Below, piece after piece: positions 45,431 through 54,704 of a DNA stretch of 64,000 nt. The notes under the pieces are model-generated. The model saw only the letters and a program-made list of their open reading frames with translations. It did not search any database and was not told the origin of the DNA. Source of the DNA: DASXKD01 sp963734725 (lineage in GTDB: Bacteria > Actinomycetota > Actinomycetes > Streptosporangiales > Streptosporangiaceae). Position 1 is the stretch's first letter, and the number at the start of each line of letters is the position of its first letter. Location: positions 1 to 64,000 of the forward strand of contig CAVTIX010000023.1 in the NCBI GenBank assembly GCA_963734725.1, read 5' to 3'. Both the position numbers and the translations under genes were made by a program.

Positions 45431-45935
45431 GGCGAAGGGGAAACCCCGAGCCACCGGTAAGGGGGAAACCCCGAGCCACCCGGCAAAGGGCAAATCCAGG
45501 CCTTCGGGCAGGGAGAAGCCCAGCGCCACCGGCGAGGAGGAGACTCCGAGCCACCCGGCGCGGGGGAAACCCCGGGCCACCCGGCAATGGGTAATTTCGA
45601 GGCCTCTGGCCAAGGAAGAGCTCGGCGCCACCCGGCAAAAGGCAAATCCGGGCCTTCGGGCAAGGAGGAGTCTGGTGCCACCGGCAAAGGGAAAACTTGA
45701 GCTAACTGGCAGAGGGGAAACCCCGAGCTATGCGGCGAAAAGAAAGCTCTTAGCCACCCTCGGCGAAGGGAAAACTTGAGTCGCTTGGCCTTGGGGGAAA
45801 CCCCGGGTCATGTGGCGAAAGAAAGCTCTGAGCCACGGCGCGGGAAATACTTGGAGCCGCTGGGCTTTGGGGAAACTCAAAGTCTTTGGCGAAGGGTAAT
45901 TCCCGGGCCACCCGGCCCGGGGGAGTCCCAAAGCC
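45431..45935 (+). repeat. Array of 20 imperfect 22-nt stem-loop repeats
   Basis: Units start at 45431, 45456, 45482, 45506, 45531, 45557, 45583, 45608, 45634, 45658, 45683, 45708, 45734, 45762, 45787, 45814, 45837, 45863, 45888 and 45914, a mean period of 25.4 bases. A typical unit is 22 bases: GGC, three variable bases, GGG, GAAA, CCC, three variable bases, GCC, followed by a short ACC-type linker. Most can fold as a small hairpin with a tetraloop. Several differ by paired changes: the unit at 45531 has GGAG-GAGA-CTCC, and that at 45863 has GGCTTTGGG-GAAA-CTCAAAGTC. The period is not a multiple of three, and no frame carries a convincing protein, so this is non-coding. Confidence 0.85.
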
Positions 45936-46164
45936 AGCCGGTGATCTGGGCGACCGGACCACAGGCAAGGTTGCTGGCCCCGGAAGGTGGTCGAGCGGCG
46001 CAAAGGACGCTGAGAAATCGGCGGGACGGCGCCGCGAGACTGGGCGAGGCCGCTGCATCTCATACATGCAGCGGCCTCGTCCTATTGTGCCCGAAGGGCC
46101 AAAATCGCGCCGTACCGACACGCCGCCGCGGCCATTCCAGCCGACGGCGCGAGGCCGGGCGGGC
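45936..46164. other. Non-coding stretch after the hairpin array
   Basis: No gene is supported. Together with 45229-45430 and the array it makes about 930 bases of non-coding DNA between the flavin reductase gene and the anchor-Q remnant. Its only clear element is the hairpin at 46045-46079. Confidence 0.6.
46045..46079 (+). terminator. Strong hairpin terminator downstream of the array
   Basis: CGAGGCCGCTGCAT (46045-46058) is exactly complementary to ATGCAGCGGCCTCG (46066-46079) with a 7-base loop, followed by TCCTATT. This is the best intrinsic terminator in the window on the plus strand and lies about 110 bases past the last hairpin repeat. Confidence 0.7.
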
Positions 46165-46440
46165 TCACCGCCGGTAGTGCAGTTCGAAGGCGCCGATATC
46201 GCAGGCCGGGCCCCACCGCCGGGACAGGCCGCGCTGGTCGGTACCCGGGCACGACGAGGTGCCCGTCCGCCCGCCGGCGTTGACGGCGGGGCTGGAGCGC
46301 GGCAGTGCCTGGGTCATCGTCGGCCCGCCGTTGTCCGCCAGCGGTCCCAACATCGGGTTCAGGCCGGTCAGGTCGGTCTTCCGGGACAGCCCGCAGGATG
46401 AGTCGGTGGACAAGTTGAAGCCGTCGGTCTCGCTCAGCGG
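46165..46440 (-). pseudogene. C-terminal fragment of a choice-of-anchor Q domain protein
   Basis: About 90 codons end in a TGA at 46165. They read 'GFNLSTDSSCGL', 'NPMLGPLADNGGPTMTQAL', 'SSPAVNAGG', 'CPGTDQRGLSRRWGPACDIG', 'AFEL'. This is the diagnostic C-terminal block of large secreted choice-of-anchor Q/CSLREA-type beta-helix proteins. The frame closes upstream at a stop near 46480 with no start codon or signal peptide, so only the tail remains. The parent protein would be several hundred residues and surface-exposed. Confidence 0.75.
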
Positions 46441-46604
46441 GCTGGCGCAGGGGCATAAGGGTTTCTCAATCCGTTAAGGCTCATCCGAACGCTCCCGTCC
46501 AGGCACTGGCGCCCACCGGCCTCCGGCTTAACGTCAGCTTGCGTGCCGCCACGGGACGGCACAAGAGTTCCCGCCGGAACGTGCCATGACGCGTTCCGCG
46601 ACCG

Positions 46605-47789
46605 CTACGCCGTCACGGGCCGGCCGGCGGCAAGCTCGCCCGCTTGCCAGACCGCGGCGACGAGCGGCACTCCCGGCCGGTACGCCAGGTACACGTGCGA
46701 GGGGGCATCGAGCAGCACCAGGTCCGCGCGGGAACCGGGGCGAAGGTGGCCGATGTCGTCGCGGCGCAGCGCCCGCGCACCGCCAGCGGTCGCCGCCCAG
46801 ACGGCTTCCTCGGTGGTCATCCGCATCTCGCGTACGGCCAGGGCGACGGCCAGCGGCATGCTAGAGGTGAAGCAGGACCCGGGATTGCAGTCGGTGGCCA
46901 GGGCGACGGCGGCGCCCGCGTCCAGCAGGCGGCGGGCGTCCGGGTACGGGTTCCTGGTGGAGAACTCCACGCCGGGGAGCAGTGTGGCGACCGTGCCGCC
47001 GCCCGCCAGCGCGTCCACGTCGGCGTCGGTGAGGTAGGTGCAGTGGTCGGCGGACGCGGCGCCAAGCTCGACCGCGAGCTGGATGCCCGGCCCGGTGCCC
47101 AGCTGGCCGGCGTGCACCCGGGGAACCAGCCCGGCGGCCTGGCCGGCGGTGAGCACGGCACGGGCCTCGTCCGCGCCGAACGCGCCGCGCTCGCAGAACA
47201 CGTCCACCCACCGCGCCTGGGCAGCGCAGGCCGCCAGCATCGGCCCGCAGACGAGGTCCAGGTAGCCGCCCCGGTCGGCGGCGAACTCCGGCGGCACGAC
47301 GTGCGCGCCGAGGAAGGTGACCTCCGGTGTGACCTCGGCCGCCAGCGCCACGCTGCGCCGCTCGTCGGCCACGGTGAGGCCGTAGCCCGACTTGCATTCG
47401 AACGTGGTGATGCCCTGGCCCAGCATCTCCCGGCGCAGCGCGCCCAGGTTGGCCCGCAGTTGCTCGTCCGTGGCCGCCCGGGTGGCCGCCACGGTGGTCC
47501 CGATTCCGCCGGCGTGGTAGGCGGCGCCCGCCATCCGGGCTGCGAACTCGGCGCTGCGCTCCCCCGCGAACACCAGGTGTGCGTGCGAGTCGACGAAGCC
47601 AGGCAGGACCGCCCGGCCGCCGCAGTCGACCCGCTGATCCGCGGCCGGCGCCCGGCTGGCCGGCCCGGTCCAGGCCACCCGGCCCGCCTCGATCACTAGC
47701 GCCGCGTCAAGGATCGCGGCGAATGCCCGGTCCCCGGCCGCGCCGTCGTTGGTGGCCAACTCGCCAATATTGGTCAGCAGCAGGCTCAT
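46605..47789 (-). CDS. hutI: Imidazolonepropionase
   Basis: A 394-residue amidohydrolase that opens 4-imidazolone-5-propionate to N-formimino-glutamate (histidine degradation step 3). Metal ligands are in 'GFVDSHAHLVFAGERS', 'PRVHAGQLGTG' and 'ALATDCNPGSCFTSSMPL'; 'FECKSGYGLTVADERR' contacts substrate. Its ATG overlaps the stop of the rhomboid gene (ATGA), so it is translated after that gene rather than after hutF. The other hut genes lie 2-7 kb upstream on the same strand. Confidence 0.93.
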   Translation of the reverse strand: MSLLLTNIGELATNDGAAGDRAFAAILDAALVIEAGRVAWTGPASRAPAADQRVDCGGRAVLPGFVDSHAHLVFAGERSAEFAARMAGAAYHAGGIGTTVAATRAATDEQLRANLGALRREMLGQGITTFECKSGYGLTVADERRSVALAAEVTPEVTFLGAHVVPPEFAADRGGYLDLVCGPMLAACAAQARWVDVFCERGAFGADEARAVLTAGQAAGLVPRVHAGQLGTGPGIQLAVELGAASADHCTYLTDADVDALAGGGTVATLLPGVEFSTRNPYPDARRLLDAGAAVALATDCNPGSCFTSSMPLAVALAVREMRMTTEEAVWAATAGGARALRRDDIGHLRPGSRADLVLLDAPSHVYLAYRPGVPLVAAVWQAGELAAGRPVTA

Positions 47790-48544
47790 GGGGCTGGCCT
47801 GCCCGGCTGGGTGCCGGGGAAGCTCAGCCCGGCCGTGCTCCCGGTCGCCGGGGCGGGTTTCGCTGGCCCCTTAGGGCGCCGTTCCCGGAATATCCAGCCG
47901 GCCGCGACCCCGCCGGCCAGGCCGCCGATGTGCGCCTGCCAGCCAATCCCGGCCCGGGGCAGCAGCACGCTGAACTGGTAGGCGAAACAAAGCGCCATGA
48001 TCGCCCCGATCGCCATGTCGATCAGGTGCCGGTCGAAGAATCCCCGGACCATGATGTAGCCGAAGTAACCGAACACCAGCCCGCTCGCGCCCGCGCCGAT
48101 CGTGTTGGACGGCTCGGCCAGCCACGCAGCCAGGCCGCTGGTAAAAATGATCAGGATGGTCACCCAGATGAACTTCCGCACGCCCCGGTAGGCGGCCAGG
48201 AAGCCGAAGATGAACAGCGGCCCCGAGTTCCCCTCGATGTGCGCCCAGCTGAAGTGCAGGAACGGCGCGCTGATCACGTCCGGCAAGCTGGCGATGTCGC
48301 GCGGCCGGATCCCGTAGTCGAGGGTGATCCGGTAGTGATCGGCCCAGTTCGCGATCTGCAGGACCCAGATGACCGCCAGGAACGCGGCCATGACAAAGAA
48401 CGCCCTGCGGGCCTCGGCCAGCACCGACTCCGCGTCCCCGCCGGCCAGGTCCCACCTCCCCCGGGATCCGCTATGCCGCCCGGCCGGCGGCACCCGCCCG
48501 GACGCGCCGTTGCCAGTCGCTCCCCTGCCCCCTGACGACACCAT
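47786..48544 (-). CDS. Rhomboid-family intramembrane serine protease
   Basis: A 252-residue membrane protein with about six TM helices starting near residue 47. The catalytic Ser is S154 in 'NTIGAGASGLVFGYFGY' and the His is H205 in 'GWQAHIGGLAGG'; 'HFSWAHIEGNSG' provides the oxyanion-hole His/Asn (H102, N106). The N-terminal 45 residues are Gly/Ser/Arg-rich and cytosolic. No Shine-Dalgarno precedes ATG 48544. It is coupled to hutI by an ATGA overlap; a functional link with histidine use is not obvious. Confidence 0.88.
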   Translation of the reverse strand: MVSSGGRGATGNGASGRVPPAGRHSGSRGRWDLAGGDAESVLAEARRAFFVMAAFLAVIWVLQIANWADHYRITLDYGIRPRDIASLPDVISAPFLHFSWAHIEGNSGPLFIFGFLAAYRGVRKFIWVTILIIFTSGLAAWLAEPSNTIGAGASGLVFGYFGYIMVRGFFDRHLIDMAIGAIMALCFAYQFSVLLPRAGIGWQAHIGGLAGGVAAGWIFRERRPKGPAKPAPATGSTAGLSFPGTQPGRPAP

Positions 48545-48752
48545 GCTCGCAAGTTAACCGGATCCGGGCGGGTCGAGCAGGCCAGGGTCAGTGCACCCTT
48601 GACGGCCCGGGTCTGCCAGTTGAGCCCAGGAAGGCGCAGGCAGCGTCCAGAAGGGATCTGGCCGCCAGGATGACCAGCCCGCGGCGAACGGGCCTCGCCG
48701 GGACTCGACCAGGGATATGACGTGCTGGCGGGCAACGGCTCTGCGGTGCTGG

Positions 48753-49571
48753 TCAGGCGATTTCGATGGAGCGCTTGGCCAGGCCGAGCCAGAACCCGTC
48801 GATGACCGTGCGCGCCCCGGACAGGTCGCCCGCAGCCGCGCCGAGAGTGACGAACAGCGGCGCGAAGTGCTCCGTCCGCGGATGCGCCAGCCGGGCGGCC
48901 GGCGCCTTGTGCTGGAAGTCCAGCAGCGCGTCGAGGTCGCCCTGGGCCAGCGCTTCCTGGCCCCAATGGTCGAACTCGGCCATGACCGACGGCACCGAGC
49001 CATCCATGCTCATCGCGCGCAGGTTGTGCGTGAAGAACCCGCTGCCCACGATGAGCACGCCGTCGTCGCGCACCGGGGCCAGCTTGCGCCCGATGTCAAA
49101 CAGCTCCTTCGGGTCCAGGCTCGGCATCGAGATCTGCAGCACGGGCACGTCGGCCTGCGGGTACATCTCCACCAGGGGCACGTAGGCGCCGTGGTCCAGG
49201 CCGCGGTCGGGCAGGTCCGCCACCGGGGCGCCGGCGGCGCGCAGCAGCTTACGTACGTCTTCGGCCAGCGCCGGCGCGCCCGGCGCCGGGTAAGTCACCT
49301 CGTAGTACCTCTCCGGGAAGCCCCAGAAGTCGTAGACCAGCGGCACGGTCGTGGTGGCGCCGAGCGCCAGCGGGGCCGCCTCCCAGTGGGCCGACACCAT
49401 GAGCACCGAGGCCGGCCTGGGCAGCTCCGCCGACCAGCAGGCCAGCTGCCCGGTCCACAGGGTGTCGTCGGCAAGCGGCGGCGCGCCATGGCTCAGGTAG
49501 ATCGCCGGCATCCGCCCGCCGTCCCCGCCACGCCGCGCCGCTGCGTCCTCCGCCGCCGATGTGCCAGACAT
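48753..49571 (-). CDS. LigB/DODA-type extradiol dioxygenase
   Basis: A 272-residue cytosolic protein of the class III extradiol dioxygenase family (YgiD/4,5-DOPA dioxygenase type). Metal-binding His residues are in 'IYLSHGAPPL', 'VLMVSAHWE', 'RGLDHGAYVPL' and the loop 'SGFFTHNLRAM'. It would open a catecholic ring or act on a related substrate. The start is ATG 49571, with AGGAGG six bases upstream. A 16-bp perfect palindrome lies 65 bases upstream, so it is probably controlled by its own MarR-type regulator and not with the hut genes around it. Confidence 0.87.
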   Translation of the reverse strand: MSGTSAAEDAAARRGGDGGRMPAIYLSHGAPPLADDTLWTGQLACWSAELPRPASVLMVSAHWEAAPLALGATTTVPLVYDFWGFPERYYEVTYPAPGAPALAEDVRKLLRAAGAPVADLPDRGLDHGAYVPLVEMYPQADVPVLQISMPSLDPKELFDIGRKLAPVRDDGVLIVGSGFFTHNLRAMSMDGSVPSVMAEFDHWGQEALAQGDLDALLDFQHKAPAARLAHPRTEHFAPLFVTLGAAAGDLSGARTVIDGFWLGLAKRSIEIA

Positions 49572-49635
49572 GTCCGTCCTCCTAGTCACCGCGGCCAGCC
49601 CCGCCGGCCATCTCACTCATTCTGCTCCCGACAAC

Positions 49636-49651
49636 AGTTCAAATTTGAACT
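49636..49651. promoter_or_regulatory. MarR-type operator upstream of the dioxygenase
   Basis: AGTTCAAATTTGAACT is a perfect 16-bp palindrome in an AT-rich patch between hutF and the dioxygenase gene. TTCAAnnTTGAA-type sites are common MarR-family operators. No marR gene is adjacent. Confidence 0.65.
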
Positions 49652-49711
49652 ACATTCCAGCGTGTAGAGGGGATCCGGCCGGGCGGCGTGACGGGCCGGG
49701 CGCGGGCGCGG

Positions 49712-51100
49712 TCAGGCAGGGCCGAGCAACGGGCTGATGGCAGCGTCCAGGGCCGCCGGGACGTCGTCCACGAGCAGGTGCCGCCCGTGGGCCACCACAT
49801 CCCGGCCGCTGATCACCACGTTGCGGACGTCGGCGGCCGACCCCGCGAAGATCACCGACTCCAACGCGCTGCCGACCTGGGTCCCGGCCAGCCGCGGGGT
49901 ATCCAGCGCCACGGTCACCAAGTCGGCGAACGCGCCGGGCGCGATCTCGCCCGCCTCGGGCCAGCCGAGGCAGGCATGCCCGGCGCCGGTGGCCGCCTGC
50001 GCCAGTTCCCCGGCGAGGAAGGACCCGCGCCTGCCGCTCACCAGCCGCTCCCCCATCTCGGTCAGCCGCGCCTCCGCCAGCAGATCCACGACCGCGTGAC
50101 TGTCGCTGCCCAGGCTCAGCGGGCAGCCCGCCGCGGTCAGCGCCCTGGCCGGGCCGATCCCGTCGGCCAGGTCCGCCTCGGTGGTCGGGCACAGGCACGC
50201 GGTGGTCCGGGTGTCGCCGAGCAGCTCAATGTCGTCCCCGGTCAGGTGGGTGGCGTGCACCGCCGTGGTGCGCGGCCCCAGCGCACCGGCCCGGTCGAGC
50301 AACCGGGCCGGGGTAACCCCGTACGCCGCCAGGCACGCCTCGTTCTCCGCGGGCTGCTCGGAGAGGTGTGCGTGCAACGGCGCACCGTAGGCGTGCGACC
50401 ATGCGACTACCGGCCGCATCTGGTCCGGCGGCACCGCCCGGACCGAGTGGACCGCCACCCCGGCGCGGGCGTGGGCGCCGAGCATCCCGTGCTCGTCCGG
50501 GCCAAGCTGACCGGCGCGCTCCGCCCAGCCCGCGCCGTCGCCGTCGCTGAACCGCCGCTGGACGTCCGACAACTCCACCGGTGACCCATCCGGGGACAGC
50601 CCGCCGCGCAGGTAGCAGGTGTCGAGCAGGGTGATGCGCAGCCCGGCCTGCGCGGCGGCCTCGATCAGCGCGCGGCCCATCTCGTTAGGGTCGGCGTAGC
50701 GGGCGCCGCCCGCGTCGTGGTGCACGTAGTGGAACTCCCCCACACAGGTGATCCCGGCCAGCGCCATCTCCGCGTAGACGGCCCTGGCCAGCGCCAAGTA
50801 GCTGTCCGGCTGGAGCCGCCCGGCCACCTGGTACATCCGCTCCCGCCAGGTCCAGAACGTTCCCTGCCCGGCCTGGACCACACCGCGCAGCGCGCGGTGG
50901 AACGCGTGCGAGTGCGCGTTGGCCAGCCCCGGCATGGTGAAGCCGGTCAGCCGGACCGTGCCCGGCGGGCAGTCAGCCGGCGCGACACCGGGGGTCACCG
51001 CGGCGAAATACCGGCCAGCCGCCTCGATCAGCACCCCGGCGCGCACCCCCCGCCCGGGCAGCCAGGCCAGTTCGGCGTGCCAGCGCCGGACCGCGCTCAA
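49712..51100 (-). CDS. hutF: Formimidoylglutamate deiminase
   Basis: A 462-residue amidohydrolase that deaminates N-formimidoyl-glutamate to N-formylglutamate. Metal ligands are in 'GLANAHSHAFHRALRGV', 'PLHAHLSEQPAENEAC' and 'LSLGSDSHAVVDLL'; 'VGEFHYVHHD' is typical of HutF. I choose TTG 51100 because GCGAGGGGGA lies eight bases upstream; the open frame continues to 51226 but that part is the intergenic repeat copy C. HutF implies the five-step histidine route through formylglutamate rather than direct formamide release. Confidence 0.92.
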   Translation of the reverse strand: MSAVRRWHAELAWLPGRGVRAGVLIEAAGRYFAAVTPGVAPADCPPGTVRLTGFTMPGLANAHSHAFHRALRGVVQAGQGTFWTWRERMYQVAGRLQPDSYLALARAVYAEMALAGITCVGEFHYVHHDAGGARYADPNEMGRALIEAAAQAGLRITLLDTCYLRGGLSPDGSPVELSDVQRRFSDGDGAGWAERAGQLGPDEHGMLGAHARAGVAVHSVRAVPPDQMRPVVAWSHAYGAPLHAHLSEQPAENEACLAAYGVTPARLLDRAGALGPRTTAVHATHLTGDDIELLGDTRTTACLCPTTEADLADGIGPARALTAAGCPLSLGSDSHAVVDLLAEARLTEMGERLVSGRRGSFLAGELAQAATGAGHACLGWPEAGEIAPGAFADLVTVALDTPRLAGTQVGSALESVIFAGSAADVRNVVISGRDVVAHGRHLLVDDVPAALDAAISPLLGPA

Positions 51101-51108
51101 TTGCCTGT

Positions 51109-51312
51109 CCCCCTCGCGGTGGGTCGGGGCGGAGGCGCGCAACACAGCAGCGGGCTGGCTTCGGGGGGCATCCGCGGGGGTCCGGGGGTTGTCCCCCGGG
51201 CTAGCCGAGTCTCGGCGCCGGAACACCGCAACGGCGCCGAGGGCTGCGCCGTGCCGGAGGCGCGACGGCTAGCACTGTGCGGCGTCCGGCCCGGCGCCCG
51301 CGGCGTGTCGGC
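51109..51312 (-). repeat. Dispersed intergenic leader repeat, copy C (hutF leader)
   Basis: Read on the minus strand: CACGCCGCGGGCGCCGGGCC, GCGCCTCCGGCACGG, a GGGGGTCCGGGGG / CCCCCGGG hairpin (near 51174-51200 plus strand), then CCGCGAGGGGGA, the ribosome site of hutF. It is more diverged than copies A and D. Confidence 0.65.
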
Positions 51313-51335
51313 TCCCTTTGCGGGCGCCTTTTCCG

Positions 51336-52568
51336 TCAGCGGCATGCCAGGTCCTCAAGGACGGCGGCCAGCGCGGTGACCCCGGTGGCGCAGTCCCCCG
51401 GATCCGCATGCTCGGCGGGCGAATGGGAGACCCCGGTCGGGTTGCGCACGAACAACATGCCGGCCGGTGTCTGCGCCGCCAGCACGCCCGCGTCATGACC
51501 GGCCCCGGTGGGCAGCACCGGGGCCCGGATCCCGGCGGCGGCGAGCGTGGCCACCAGCCGGTCGCGCAGCGCGGCGTCGAAGTCCACGGCAGGCGTGACG
51601 GACTCCTGGCTGGCGTCCAGACCGACGCCCTGGGCCGTGGCGGCCGCGCGGGCCTGCGCCAGCACCCGTTCCACCACCGAGCGCAGCCGGGCCTCGTCCG
51701 GCGCCCGGGCGTCCAGCCAGGCCGTCACCGACGAGCTGATCGCGTTGACCGCGCCCGGTTCCGCGGTCACCTTGCCAACCGTGGCCAGGGCCCCTTGCTG
51801 GGTAGCGGCACCCCGGGCGGCCAGGATCGCGGCGGCGCACGCCAGCATCGGGTCCCGGCGGTCGCCGAGCCTGGTGGTCCCGGCGTGGTCGGCCCGCCCG
51901 GTGAACGTCAGCCGCCACCGGCCGTGCGGCCAGATCCGCTCCGCCACCCCGATCGCGGCATCCAGGTCGGCTAGGGCCCGCCCCTGCTCGATGTGCAGCT
52001 CCACGTAGGCGGCGATGCCCGCGACCAGCCCCGGATCGGGGCCGATCGCCGCGGGATCCCGCCCGGCGGCGGCCATCGCCTCGGCGAACGTGATGCCGTC
52101 GCGGTCGCGCAGCCCCTGGGCCCGGCCCGGCTCGATCGCGCCGGCCAGCAGCCGGCTGCCGAGGCAGGCGACCCCGAACCGCGCCCCTTCTTCCTCGCAG
52201 AACGCGGCCACCCCCAGCGGGCGCGCCGGGACCTGGCCACGCTCGCGCAGCAGGTCGATCGCGGCGAACGCGGTCACCACCCCGAGCGGGCCGTCGAAGG
52301 CCCCGCCGTCCGGCACCGAGTCCAGGTGGCTCCCGGTGACCACGGCGCCAGGCCCCGCCCCGGGATCCGCGATCCCCGGCGGGTCCCACCACGCCCACAG
52401 GTTGCCGTTGCGGTCGGTGTCAGCGCGGAGTTTTCGTTCTTCCGCGGCCTTGATGAACCAGCGACGGCATTCCGCGTCAGCCGGCGTCCAGGAGAAGCGC
52501 CGGTAGCCGCCGGTGCCGCCGTCCCGGCCGACCGGGAGCAGCGACTCCCACAGCGCGGCGAAGCTCAT
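51336..52568 (-). CDS. M20 amidohydrolase (allantoate amidohydrolase-like) in the hut cluster
   Basis: A 410-residue di-metal hydrolase of the allantoate/N-carbamoyl-amino acid amidohydrolase subgroup: 'GSHLDSVPDGGAFDGPLGV', 'AFCEEEGARFGVACLGSRL', 'VELHIEQGRALAD' and 'PTGAGHDAGVLA' provide the metal and substrate residues. It sits between hutU and hutF on the same strand where hutG (N-formylglutamate deformylase) would be expected, and no hutG is visible. The simplest reading is that it hydrolyses N-formylglutamate. ATG 52568 has GAGGGAGG, part of repeat copy D, as ribosome site. Confidence 0.85.
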   Translation of the reverse strand: MSFAALWESLLPVGRDGGTGGYRRFSWTPADAECRRWFIKAAEERKLRADTDRNGNLWAWWDPPGIADPGAGPGAVVTGSHLDSVPDGGAFDGPLGVVTAFAAIDLLRERGQVPARPLGVAAFCEEEGARFGVACLGSRLLAGAIEPGRAQGLRDRDGITFAEAMAAAGRDPAAIGPDPGLVAGIAAYVELHIEQGRALADLDAAIGVAERIWPHGRWRLTFTGRADHAGTTRLGDRRDPMLACAAAILAARGAATQQGALATVGKVTAEPGAVNAISSSVTAWLDARAPDEARLRSVVERVLAQARAAATAQGVGLDASQESVTPAVDFDAALRDRLVATLAAAGIRAPVLPTGAGHDAGVLAAQTPAGMLFVRNPTGVSHSPAEHADPGDCATGVTALAAVLEDLACR

Positions 52569-52575
52569 TGCACGG

Positions 52576-52810
52576 CCTCCCTCGCGGGACGTCGTGCCGA
52601 AGGCGCGCCAGCAAGCATCATGCCGAAGGCGCGCCGGCCAGCGTTCGCGCTTGGTCGTGCCGGAGGCGCGCAATCGGGCGGTGCGGGAGGCGTGGGGGTC
52701 CGGGGGCTTGTCCCCGGGACCCCCAGAGTCTCGCCGCCGGGAAGCCGCAGCGCGGAGCGATGCGGCGTCCGCCCCGGCGGCTGCGGCGTGACACTGCCCG
52801 TGGCTGACAG
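52576..52810 (-). repeat. Dispersed intergenic leader repeat, copy D
   Basis: Best-preserved copy. Minus-strand order: GTCAGCCACGGGCAG, CACGCCGCAGCCGCCGGGGC, the hairpin GGGGGTCC-GGGGGC / CCCCGGGACCCCC (near 52697-52728 plus strand), GCGCGCCTCCGGCACGACC, two more such modules with TTCGGC, then CCCGCGAGGGAGG, the ribosome site of the M20 gene. Confidence 0.75.
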
Positions 52811-52844
52811 GGGGTGTCTCACGCCTGGCCCCGGCCCCGCACGG

Positions 52845-54539
<1,695 letters not shown>

Positions 54540-54641
54540 GACGCCTCCTCGTCGAGTGTCAGCCTTATCATCCCAGGGCGGCCTGCGCCGACCAGCGGGC
54601 GGGCGGCGCGCCGGCCACCCAGTTCAGGCGACAGGGAAAGG

Positions 54642-54688
54642 GATGATTGTGGCAACCATCACGTTCGTTGATGATCGTCACAATCATC
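54642..54688. promoter_or_regulatory. Inverted repeat upstream of hutU
   Basis: GATGATTGTG (54642-54651) is exactly complementary to CACAATCATC (54679-54688), and the inner CATCA/TGATG also pairs, giving an imperfect dyad of about 20 bp per arm. It lies between the decayed Fe-ADH stop and hutU, so it is either a terminator for the former or an operator for the latter. Confidence 0.5.
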
Positions 54689-54704
54689 AGCAAACCCTGT
54701 CGAG

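Noticed and set aside
45431..45935. CRISPR array
   Set aside because: Repeats are strongly degenerate, there are no unique spacers of constant length (only 3-5 base linkers), and no cas genes are near.
46082..46456. Alternative minus-strand frame over the anchor-Q remnant
   Set aside because: Arg/Pro-rich shadow frame; the overlapping frame ending at 46165 carries the diagnostic domain.
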